Source: JAKIWV01 sp049800095 (lineage in GTDB: Archaea; Thermoplasmatota; Thermoplasmata; Lutacidiplasmatales; UBA184). From it: 37,842 nt of DNA. The notes under the pieces were generated by a model. That model had not been told where the DNA came from, did not search any database, and saw only the letters and a program-made list of their open reading frames with translations. Shown piece after piece: positions 1 through 7,141 of this stretch. A program made the position numbers and the translations under genes. The stretch is from contig JBARJD010000089.1 in assembly GCA_049800095.1 (NCBI GenBank), positions 1 through 37,842 of the forward strand, written 5' to 3'. Position 1 is the first letter of the stretch. Every line of letters starts with the position of its first letter.

Positions 1-533
1 GCCGCGAAGTAGACCACCGCCCCGGGGATCAGGCCTCCGAGGAAGGCGAACACCGGGAGGGCGAGGTAGGCCGAGGCGAGGTCGATATGGAAGACGAAGA
101 TCAGCGCCGCCCCCATGGCCGCCCCGGAAGAAAGTCCGAGCAGGTACGGATCGGCGAGCGGGTTTCTGAAGACCCCCTGGAGCGAGCCGCCCGAGAGGCC
201 CAGCGCCGCCCCGGTGGCGAGCGCGAGGACGACGGCCGGCATTCGGGCCTCCCAGACGATCTCCACCCAGATCGCGCACTGCCGGACAGTGGTCGGATAG
301 CTCCCGCACGCCGAGCCGGTGAGCAGACCTCCCGAGGCCTCATGGAGGAGGATCGAATCGACGACGACGGGGGGAATGTTCACCGGTCCAATGAGCGGGG
401 AGAACAATAGGAGAGCGAGGCCGGCCACCGCCAATAGCGCCACGGCGATCCATCGCAAGCGGCGTCGCCGAGCGACGCTTTCCCGCACAGGTTCCGCGGC
501 CCCAGGTGACCCTGAAGAACCGGTGTCCGCCAC
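1..533 (-). CDS. FecCD/BtuC-family ABC transporter permease (partial, C-terminus off window)
   Basis: This is the membrane subunit of an ABC importer for iron-siderophore, heme or cobalamin. The visible 177 residues start at a GTG six codons after the stop of the upstream binding-protein gene and run off the window edge. A basic N-terminus is followed by a first membrane helix at about residues 34-52. A loop follows, then helices around the family signature GGSLQGVFRNPLADPYLLG and the following LSSGAAMGAA, which is the classical BtuC/FecD motif near the substrate channel. The reading frame is the same as that of the binding-protein gene, so the two form one operon. The partner ATPase is expected just beyond the window. 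Substrate cannot be told from this part. Confidence 0.9.
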   Translation of the reverse strand, partial: MADTGSSGSPGAAEPVRESVARRRRLRWIAVALLAVAGLALLLFSPLIGPVNIPPVVVDSILLHEASGGLLTGSACGSYPTTVRQCAIWVEIVWEARMPAVVLALATGAALGLSGGSLQGVFRNPLADPYLLGLSSGAAMGAALIFVFHIDLASAYLALPVFAFLGGLIPGAVVYFA

Positions 534-551
534 GCGTGCCCGACCCCGCGA

Positions 552-1622
552 CTAGGGCGGAGGGACCAGGGTCGGATGAACGCAGTGGAGCAGCAGCGGC
601 AAGGCGAGGATCATCGTGGGGTCGGGCTCGGAAAGCAAGGTGACGTCCAGGGCAATCTTCGAACCGGTCAGCTGCGCCCAGTAGGGCGCCCCGGAGCTCG
701 AGGATGCCCATTGGGCCGGGGTCTCATTCTCGACGAGCCAAACGTCGTTCCAGCTGGTCCCGTACAGGATGACCTGGGGGCTGTCGTTCAGCACCGCGCT
801 GCCGTTCAGTTCGAGGTAGACCAAGGGCGCCGCACCCGCCACGTTCGTAGCCCCAAGCGTGTCGATGAGGGATTGGCCGAACGAGTCCGGTCCATACGTG
901 TAGTAGCCGCCGGAGTCGTAATAGTACGTCAGAAGGACCGTCGGCAAGGGAACGCCGTTGTAGGAGAGATTGGTATCGAAGTTCGAAGCATTGACCAACT
1001 CCTGGTTCAGTGTCGAAACGAGCGTATCGGTCGTAGCGCTCACCGACGGAAAGATCGTGCCAACGAGTTGCACGTCGCTGACGATTCCCTGGACCGTGGT
1101 GGGCGACAGGATCACGACGGGGATGTCGTAGGTGACCGATATCTGTTCGACATCGGCGGCGGAGGTGATGGTGGTGGCGAGCACCAGCTGGGGGCTCGCG
1201 TTGAGCAGCTCATCGATCGACAAACTGGGGTAGTCCGAGATGCAGAGCCCTGCCGTGACGCCCCAGAGAGAGGATTGGTTCGGACTGTATTCATTGAGGA
1301 GTCCGCCCGGGATGCCTGCATCGCATCCGACGCCGACCACCCGGTCCCGCAATCCGAGCCGGTAGACGATGTCCATTACGCTCGGAGCGAGGACGACGAT
1401 GCGGGTCGGGTTGAGCGGAACGACGAGGGTCCGGCCCAGATCGTCGACGACCGTGACCGTGGGTCCGGTCGACGTGGATTTCGGTGGCACCAGCTCGAAA
1501 TAGACCGCGGTGGCGGCGACGGCCACGCCGGCGGAGACCAGGATGGCGACCACGAGCAAGGTCAGGGGGACCGTGTGCCGCGGAGGGGATTCGGACGTTG
1601 TCGAGGGCGTAGTCAAAGACAT
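552..1622 (-). CDS. Class III (BtuF/FhuD/FecB-type) ABC transporter substrate-binding protein, membrane-anchored
   Basis: Extracytoplasmic receptor that delivers a metal chelate (cobalamin, siderophore or heme) to the FecCD permease encoded immediately downstream. The 356-residue protein has a short polar N-terminus and one hydrophobic helix at about residues 18-42 (LTLLVVAILVSAGVAVAATA), which probably acts as an uncleaved anchor. The periplasmic-binding fold then begins with VVDDLGRTLVVPLNPTRIVV and VLAPSVMDIVYRLGLRDRVV, typical of this class. I chose the ATG at 1622 rather than the in-frame GTG at 1640, because a TATA-like box is centred about 29 nt upstream of it, which fits a leaderless transcript. 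Substrate is not decidable. Confidence 0.9.
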   Translation of the reverse strand: MSLTTPSTTSESPPRHTVPLTLLVVAILVSAGVAVAATAVYFELVPPKSTSTGPTVTVVDDLGRTLVVPLNPTRIVVLAPSVMDIVYRLGLRDRVVGVGCDAGIPGGLLNEYSPNQSSLWGVTAGLCISDYPSLSIDELLNASPQLVLATTITSAADVEQISVTYDIPVVILSPTTVQGIVSDVQLVGTIFPSVSATTDTLVSTLNQELVNASNFDTNLSYNGVPLPTVLLTYYYDSGGYYTYGPDSFGQSLIDTLGATNVAGAAPLVYLELNGSAVLNDSPQVILYGTSWNDVWLVENETPAQWASSSSGAPYWAQLTGSKIALDVTLLSEPDPTMILALPLLLHCVHPTLVPPP

Positions 1623-1647
1623 TGTACTCCAGGCAAACACGCTTGCC

Positions 1648-1655
1648 TATAAACA
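1648..1655 (-). promoter_or_regulatory. TATA-like box for the binding-protein/permease operon
   Basis: On the minus strand the bases read TGTTTATA followed by GG, an A/T island in GC-rich surroundings. Its centre is about 29 nt upstream of the ATG at 1622. In archaea this spacing puts the transcription start at or next to the start codon. Confidence 0.6.
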
Positions 1656-1722
1656 TTTCTCGGCCGAGATATCTCCCCGCGCCCGTCGCCCCCTTCGTGG
1701 GGTGCGGCGGGAATCGGACGGA

Positions 1723-2454
1723 TCAAGCACGAGGCTTGGAGACCAGTTCCACTCGTCGGCAATGGAGCCACCGGCCGCCTCGCCCCTCTCTGGTCGAGAG
1801 ACCCGTTAACCGAAGCCGTGATCGGAAGAGCGGCGCGTCCAGCACCCACGTATGATACTCGCCGTTCTCTCCGCACAGGTCGACCCTTCGGATCCGATGC
1901 GCGTCGTGCAGCGCATTCTCTGCCCGCGCGTCCAAACATCGGCCCACCCACTCCGGTCCGAGGGACGAGGCCCGCACATAGGAGAACACTATCTCAAATC
2001 CGGACGTCTGGAGCTGGCGCAGTATTCTGGCCCGGCTACGGTGCCAAAGTGGTGTCAGCACCCGAAATCCCAACGGCTCAGCAATGGAACGAATCCAGTT
2101 CGGTCGGCCCCCGACCCGGTCGAGGTCTCCGGTCACCAGTGTATCGATGCCACGGGGGCCGAGCTTTTGGAAGGCGCGCCGATACCCAAGACGGTAGGGA
2201 GGGTCGAGTCGAACAATCCGGTGGGGGATTCCGAGAGCCTTCGCTTGTTGCCGCATGACCCGTAACGGGTGGGCGCGGAACGCTCCTCGAGCCGGCGCGA
2301 AGGTGACCAAGGCAGCCACTTCCACTCCTCGGCTCCTCACTTCGTGAAGGGCGAGTGCGGAATCCTTTCCGCCTGTCCAGAGCAGGGCGGCCTTCGCCGG
2401 CCGCTCGCGGCGTCGAGGGATGAGGCGACTCGCCGGGCCCCGGGGTCCGCTCAC
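1723..2454 (-). CDS. Dph6-like diphthine-ammonia ligase / ATP_bind_4 PP-loop protein (copy 1)
   Basis: Member of the ATP_bind_4 (PP-loop ATP pyrophosphatase) family. Its eukaryotic/archaeal prototype Dph6 amidates diphthine on elongation factor 2. At 243 residues it has the usual single-domain length. The PP-loop is LLWTGGKDSALAL at about residues 24-36. The family's second signature CGENGEYHTWVLDAPLF lies near residues 195-211. The start codon overlaps the stop of the upstream BtuF-like gene by 4 nt (ATGA), so the two are translationally coupled. A second family member lies 2 kb away on the other strand. At most one of the two needs to be the EF2 enzyme, and I cannot say which. Confidence 0.85.
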   Translation of the reverse strand: MSGPRGPASRLIPRRRERPAKAALLWTGGKDSALALHEVRSRGVEVAALVTFAPARGAFRAHPLRVMRQQAKALGIPHRIVRLDPPYRLGYRRAFQKLGPRGIDTLVTGDLDRVGGRPNWIRSIAEPLGFRVLTPLWHRSRARILRQLQTSGFEIVFSYVRASSLGPEWVGRCLDARAENALHDAHRIRRVDLCGENGEYHTWVLDAPLFRSRLRLTGLSTREGRGGRWLHCRRVELVSKPRA

Positions 2455-3368
2455 GTTTCGAGGCGCTCAAAGGCATCAGCGGGGCCCGACCACTGGAACT
2501 CATCCGGATGGAACAAGTGGGCGAAGAGTTCGGCGCCCTGAGCGATCCGAGGACCGGGCCGTGAAACGTACGAGTCCGCGTCGACGGCGAAGACTCTCCC
2601 ATCCCGCACGGCGGGGATCGAGTCCCACCCCGGCAGCTCCCGAAGAAGGGCGGCTTCCGCCCGGGCCCGCGGAAGATGGTATCCGCACGGCGCGACGACC
2701 AGTACCTCGGGGGCCCAGCGACGCACATCCTCCCAAGGGGTCCGAGTTGAATCGACACCGCGACGGGCCAAGCCATCCACCCCGCCGGCGGCGTCGACCA
2801 TTTCCGGGACCCAATGACCGGCGCAGAAGACTGGGTCGGCCCACTCCATGCAGAAGACGCGGGGACGCGAAAGGCCCCGGGACGTCTGGGTACGGAGCGA
2901 TGCCAGTCCGTCCTGAAGAGCCCCCGTGAGATGAGTTGCCTCGGATTCCCGGCCGGTATGGCTCCCAAGATCCCGGATGTTTTCAAGGATCCCGTCGAGT
3001 GACCGTGGCGTCATCCAGAGGACCTCGGGCGGGGGGTGCAGACCGGCGAGCGCCCGGCTCACCTCGGTACCGGATGGCGCGCAGACCTGACACAGGTTTT
3101 GGGTCATGAGAAGGTCGGGCTGCGCCGCTCTCAAGATTTCCTCGTCCACTTCATAGAGCGTGCCCTTTTCGTGAAGCTGCCGGCTCACGCGCTCGTCGAT
3201 CTCTCGGGGCGAGAGGCCCTTCAGGTCGACAGCGAGGTGTACGACAACCGGCTTGGTCTTCGCGTCGGCGGGGTAGTCGCATTCGTGAGACACGGCACGG
3301 ACCTCCTCCCCGAGCCCGAGCGCGTACGCCATCTCCGTTGCCGCGGGCAGAAACGATACGATCTTCAT
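2451..3368 (-). CDS. Signal-less BtuF-like (class III) binding protein
   Basis: A 305-residue protein with the class III periplasmic-binding fold: MKIVSFLPAATEMAYALGLG at the very N-terminus, EVDEEILRAAQPDLLMTQ near residue 75, and a C-terminal lobe containing APEVLVVAPCGYHLPRA. It resembles BtuF-type cobalamin-binding proteins but has no signal peptide, lipobox or membrane helix, so it should stay in the cytosol. The start at 3368 places the conserved MKIVSFLPAATE motif at position 1, and a GGAGG lies about 10 nt upstream of the ATG. It overlaps the Dph6-like gene by 4 nt and has no permease next to it. A cobalamin- or corrinoid-handling role is inference. Cysteines sit in LCQVCAP. Confidence 0.8.
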   Translation of the reverse strand: MKIVSFLPAATEMAYALGLGEEVRAVSHECDYPADAKTKPVVVHLAVDLKGLSPREIDERVSRQLHEKGTLYEVDEEILRAAQPDLLMTQNLCQVCAPSGTEVSRALAGLHPPPEVLWMTPRSLDGILENIRDLGSHTGRESEATHLTGALQDGLASLRTQTSRGLSRPRVFCMEWADPVFCAGHWVPEMVDAAGGVDGLARRGVDSTRTPWEDVRRWAPEVLVVAPCGYHLPRARAEAALLRELPGWDSIPAVRDGRVFAVDADSYVSRPGPRIAQGAELFAHLFHPDEFQWSGPADAFERLET

Positions 3369-3450
3369 CGCGGGACCGCCTCCGAGGAGCCGATGAGGCC
3401 GCCACGACCTGAACCTAGAAGACCTCTTTGAACCGGTCGGGGCAGTCTTC

Positions 3451-4503
3451 ATGCCGAAGGCCACCTTCGCGCATGCGGAAGAGGACCGCATGGGCGCCAC
3501 GAACCCCGTGACATCAACCAGGGAGGAGCCGCCCGAGCCTTCCTCGGAGCTCCAGGCGGCGGCGACTGAGCTGCGTCAGCGGGTGATCCGAGCCACGGAG
3601 CGCCGACCGGCGGAGTGCATGCTACTGTCGGGAGGTCTCGACACCGCCATTCTAGCCCCCCTCGCCGATGCGGGGGGAATGCGGGCCGCTGTCACGGTTC
3701 TGACCTCCCCGGACGCACCGGATCGACCGTTCGCGCAGGCGGTCGCGTCTCGGTTGGGATGGGAGCAGCACGTCGTCGAGGCGCCCTTCGTGAATTTGCT
3801 GACCGAGACCGACTTTGTGGTCCAAACGCTCCGGAGCTTCGACCCCATGGAACTCCGAAACAGCATCGTGATCGCTCGCGGCCTCCGAGAAGTGGCCGCG
3901 CTCGGTTACCGGAGCGCGATGACCGGGGATGCGGCAGACGAGCTGTTCGGTGGATACTCCTTCATGTGGGGCAAGAGTCCGGACGACTTCGAGGAGTACT
4001 CCCGGCGGATGGCCACGAGCATGAAATTCTCCTCCCACCCACTAGGCAAGGCGCTCGGGGTCGAGGTCAAAGCTCCGTACACCGACTCCGACGTCGTCCG
4101 CTTCGCGATCGAACTGCCCATGCGACTCAAGGTCGCTCGACGGGATGGGGCGACCGTCGGCAAGTGGGTCCTTCGGTGGGCGTTTCCGGAGTGCGAGAGC
4201 CGGTGGCGACGAAAAGACCCGATCGAGGTCGGGTCCGGCTCGACCCGCCTACCTGCGTGGTTCGCGGAGCGGACCTCTAAGGAGCGCCTCGCCGAGGAGC
4301 AGGAGCGGATCCGTCGGGAGGACCGGGTGGAGATACGAGATGCGGAGCACCTCGCGTACTACGAAGCGTTCCGTCGGACATTTCCGGAGATCCTGAAGGA
4401 GCGGACTTTCGGCGTGGAGTCGTGCGCGCATTGCGGTTTTGAGCTGCCGCGTCCAGACTCCACCTTTTGCACGACGTGCGGTGCCTACCCGGCCCGACCC
4501 TGA
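3451..4503 (+). CDS. Asparagine-synthetase-like PP-loop amidotransferase domain with C-terminal zinc ribbon
   Basis: This 350-residue protein matches the synthetase half of asparagine synthase B. The PP-loop is MLLSGGLDTAILAPL (about residues 57-71) and the second signature is AMTGDAADELFGGY (about 156-169). The N-terminal glutaminase domain is absent, so ammonia must come from elsewhere or the protein makes a different ATP-dependent amide or thio bond. The C-terminus carries C-x2-C...C-x2-C (CAHCGFELP...FCTTCG), a zinc ribbon not usual for AsnB. The start could instead be the ATG at 3490, which has GGAAGAGGA just upstream; I kept 3451 because a weak A/T patch lies about 24 nt before it. The next gene follows after 6 nt. 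It is divergent from the BtuF-like gene. Confidence 0.8.
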   Translation: MPKATFAHAEEDRMGATNPVTSTREEPPEPSSELQAAATELRQRVIRATERRPAECMLLSGGLDTAILAPLADAGGMRAAVTVLTSPDAPDRPFAQAVASRLGWEQHVVEAPFVNLLTETDFVVQTLRSFDPMELRNSIVIARGLREVAALGYRSAMTGDAADELFGGYSFMWGKSPDDFEEYSRRMATSMKFSSHPLGKALGVEVKAPYTDSDVVRFAIELPMRLKVARRDGATVGKWVLRWAFPECESRWRRKDPIEVGSGSTRLPAWFAERTSKERLAEEQERIRREDRVEIRDAEHLAYYEAFRRTFPEILKERTFGVESCAHCGFELPRPDSTFCTTCGAYPARP

Positions 4504-4509
4504 GGCTCC

Positions 4510-5310
4510 GTGGGGAGCGATCTCCCACGTCCCCGGAAGCGCACGGGGGCTCCCCGCGCCGTTCTCTCTTGGAGCAGCGGCAAGGACGCGGCGTACGCGT
4601 TGCACCGTCTCCAAGTGGATGGAGGCTACGATGTCGTAGCCCTCGTGACCACCGTGGTGTCGCCAACCGGTCGGGTCGCAACTCACGGTACTCGAGGGGA
4701 GCTGCTCGTCCGCCAAGCCGCTCTGACGGGGGTTCCCCTCACTCGGGTGGTTCTCCCTCGATCTCCGTCCAACGTGGTCTACGAGAGGGCGATGGCCTCC
4801 GCGCTGCGCGGGTTCATCGACCGGGGCATTCGTCACATGATTTTCGGAGACCTTTTTCTCGACGACATCCGCCGCTATCGCGAGCGTCAACTCGCTGACG
4901 TGGGCATGCAGTGCGTTTTCCCGCTCTGGGGCCTGGAAACCCAACGACTTGCTCGGGACATGATCGCCTCGGGTCTCGAGGCCCGCTTGGTCGCCGTGGA
5001 CACTCGGCGGCTCCCCTCGTCGTGGGCGGGCCGACGATTTGACACGCGCCTGCTGGATGAGCTCCCTCCGGGAGTCGACCCATGCGGCGAAAACGGCGAA
5101 TTTCACACCTTCGTAACGGCTGGTCCGATGTTGCGGCACCCGATTCCGGTGCGCGCGGGAGCGATCCACGAACAGGAGGGCGTGGCCACTGCCGAACTTC
5201 GGTACGACCCCCTACCGCGTCCCGGCCGCCGCATACAACGGGAGCCTCGCCTGCATCCGGGAAAAAGGCTAAGTCGCGGGGCGTTCCCGCGGGGTGGGGA
5301 GGGAGCATAG
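4510..5310 (+). CDS. Dph6-like ATP_bind_4 PP-loop protein (copy 2)
   Basis: Second ATP_bind_4 family member in the window, 266 residues, starting at GTG 6 nt after the AsnB-like stop. The PP-loop is AVLSWSSGKDAAYAL (about residues 17-31), HMIFGDLFLDDIRRYRE is near residue 113, and the C-terminal signature is CGENGEFHTFVTAGPML. It differs from copy 1 in an acidic LFLDDIRRYRE stretch and a basic C-terminal extension. It resembles the MJ0570-type bacterial/archaeal branch of the family, and the diphthine-ammonia ligase assignment is by family only. Its last 10 nt, including the stop TAG (5308-5310), lie inside the tRNA-Trp gene. Confidence 0.82.
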   Translation: MGSDLPRPRKRTGAPRAVLSWSSGKDAAYALHRLQVDGGYDVVALVTTVVSPTGRVATHGTRGELLVRQAALTGVPLTRVVLPRSPSNVVYERAMASALRGFIDRGIRHMIFGDLFLDDIRRYRERQLADVGMQCVFPLWGLETQRLARDMIASGLEARLVAVDTRRLPSSWAGRRFDTRLLDELPPGVDPCGENGEFHTFVTAGPMLRHPIPVRAGAIHEQEGVATAELRYDPLPRPGRRIQREPRLHPGKRLSRGAFPRGGEGA

Positions 5311-5462
5311 GCTAATCTGGCAGACCAGCGGGCTCCAGTCAGATCTCCCGCGAAGGGGATCTTTGCATTGGGTCAGCGGAGGGACGCTTCGGCGTACCGA
5401 TGACGAGTGACTGGAGCGCGTGGAGAGACCCGCATATCGGGGTTCAAATCCCCGTGCTCCCA
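5301..5462 (+). tRNA. tRNA-Trp (CCA) with an 89-nt intron (5339-5427)
   Basis: The acceptor GGGAGCA (5301-5307) pairs perfectly with TGCTCCC (5455-5461), with discriminator A at 5462. The D arm is 5310-5326 with loop AATCTGGCA (one C-A mismatch in its stem). The anticodon stem GCGGG (5328-5332) pairs with CCCGC (5429-5433), and the anticodon is CCA (5335-5337). The T arm CGGGG-TTCAAAT-CCCCG is at 5438-5454. The anticodon loop closes only if 5339-5427 is removed, placing the intron at position 37/38. The splice sites fit a bulge-helix-bulge: CTCC (5333-5336) pairs with GGAG (5422-5425), and both 3-nt bulges, AG|T and AG|A, are cut after the second base. No CCA is encoded. The intron contains an 8-bp hairpin (5341-5348 with 5355-5362). 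Confidence 0.93.
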
Positions 5463-5703
5463 TTGCCCTCGCAGGTGGGTCTCCCTTCCCCCACGTGGAA
5501 GATCTCCTCGGCTTCGACGGGGAGAGCGCAGGGGACCCGGACTACCATGATCCGCGGGTTCCTCGCAGCGCGGTCATCGGTCCCGCGCGTCCTTTGGGAA
5601 GCCAGCGCGGTTGCAGTCGCCCGACCATTCTACCTTGAAGCTCCGCCGGGCGTCTGCGCTCGGGATCCTTCCGCCTTATCTCAGATGGGCGCTGGGGCAG
5701 GCG

Positions 5704-6504
5704 ATGCTACAAACAGACGAAGTCCTCGCCCTGTATGACGACGAGATGCGTCGGGACCCGGTACCTGGGCCCGGTTCGCGAGTCGAACGAGTCGGGAGGA
5801 TTGTGCGAGTCGTCGGCAAAGACAATTGCGTTCTCTTCTCGGATCTCTCTGAGGCCGATGCCGAGGAGGTCGTCGCCGCTCAGGCCGAATTCTTTCGGGA
5901 GTCGGGGGCGGAAGTGGAATGGAAGGTTTTCGGTCACGACCGACCGCCGAACCTAGAAGCGGTACTTGCGAGCGAGGGGTTCGCCCCCGACGAACCGGAG
6001 ACACTGGTCGTCTTCGACCTTCGGGCCGGAGTTCCCGGGGAGATCGCGACCGCTGGGGTCGAAGTCCGGTGGGTCATGGACGATGTCGGAGTTCGTGACG
6101 CGGTGATTGCGCGCGACGCCGCGTTCGGACCGGAGGCGCCGGACAGCTCCGCGCGGTACGCACGGATGCTGAAAGACCCGAACCAGGCGTTGTTCGTAGC
6201 TTACGTCGAAGGAAAGCCGGTCGCGTCGGCGCGGATAGAGATGACACCGGGGCGCTCGTTTGCCTCCCTCTGGGGGGGCGGAACTGCTCCCGAGTATCGG
6301 CATCGTGGAATCTACCGCAGCCTCGTCCACGCGCGTGCGATACTTGCAGCGAGCAAGGGCTACCGGTTCCTTACTGTAGATGCACGCGAGACGAGTCGAC
6401 CTATTCTGGAGCGGCTCGGGTTTGTACCGCTGACCACTACTCGCGGATGGGTACTCCGACCCCGGCCCGGCGATTCCGCGGAAGTGAAAAGCAAGCCTCC
6501 GTAG
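5704..6504 (+). CDS. GNAT-family N-acetyltransferase
   Basis: A 266-residue protein whose C-terminal half (about residues 140-255) is a GNAT fold. It has an acceptor-side strand, then LWGGGTAPEYRHRGIYRSLV, which contains the R/Q-x-x-G-x-G/A-like acetyl-CoA pyrophosphate loop (YRHRGIYRSL), and a final ILERLGFVPL motif. The N-terminal half (VGKDNCVLFSDLSEADAEEV, then EWKVFGHDRPPNLEAVL) looks like a degenerate first GNAT-type domain, as in two-domain GNATs. The substrate is unknown. I chose ATG 5704 over the upstream in-frame ATG at 5611 because a CTTATC box (5675-5680) lies 27 nt upstream and the domain starts right after it. It sits alone between the tRNA-Trp and a 637-bp gap. Confidence 0.75.
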   Translation: MLQTDEVLALYDDEMRRDPVPGPGSRVERVGRIVRVVGKDNCVLFSDLSEADAEEVVAAQAEFFRESGAEVEWKVFGHDRPPNLEAVLASEGFAPDEPETLVVFDLRAGVPGEIATAGVEVRWVMDDVGVRDAVIARDAAFGPEAPDSSARYARMLKDPNQALFVAYVEGKPVASARIEMTPGRSFASLWGGGTAPEYRHRGIYRSLVHARAILAASKGYRFLTVDARETSRPILERLGFVPLTTTRGWVLRPRPGDSAEVKSKPP

Positions 6505-7141
6505 CGAACCGGCTCTATTGGCCTTACCCTTCGACTCTCGGAGACAGGGAGAGGTAGACGTTCCATTTACGGGGGACTCGGATCAGGTCAGCAGGTACGC
6601 ACTCGCCCCATGCGCCGATCACAGTCCGTCCAACCGAACGGTCCTGTCGTCAAGCAGTATCGGAGGGGGACCGATACATGCTCCTCTCCGACCGATTGCT
6701 CCCGAGCCGTTCTCCATCGGAACGATGGTATCGGACGCCCGCAATCGTGGGTGGTATCCCGTGCTCCCATTCCTCCCGCGGGTGCAGTAGAGCGAGCTCG
6801 AGTCGTCGAGGTGAACAGCGAGCAACGCGTGCGGCGGGAGGAGAGTCGCGCTCTTTAGACGACCCTCGCATTACAACGGGTCATAGTCCCCTCTCCCTAC
6901 ATGGTTGTGACACAAGGCGCCCCTTCCGGGACGCCTCGTTAAAATTGGTCCACTCTCCGTTCACGAAGGACCGACGGTCTCCCGAAACTCCAAAGCTTCC
7001 CCCCGTCCAACATTACGATGTACTGGAGTCCGAGACTTAGATCGCGTCCGATTCGACGAGACTTATCAGGTCCTGCCGTCGGAATAGTCTGACGCGATGA
7101 AGGACGACCCGGTAGCTCTCCCGATATATCTTTTCCAGTCC
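6505..7141. other. Intergenic region with a tRNA-Trp 3'-end repeat and one hairpin
   Basis: No convincing gene. Two items stand out. Bases 6758-6771 repeat 14 nt of the tRNA-Trp 3' end exactly. A hairpin spans 6915-6936: AGGCG/CGCCT plus CCC/GGG arms, one C-A mismatch and a TTCC loop, followed by an A/T patch. The short open frames here show no family motif and look like chance. Confidence 0.5.
6758..6771 (+). repeat. Direct repeat of the tRNA-Trp 3' end (5451-5464)
   Basis: CCCGTGCTCCCATT is identical to positions 5451-5464, which cover the end of the T stem, the acceptor 3' strand and two flanking bases. The similarity extends weakly upstream (CCCGCA then ATCG-GGG spacing), as if a decayed copy of the tRNA 3' half. 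This is the form an attachment-site duplication would take, but no integrase is seen nearby. Confidence 0.5.
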
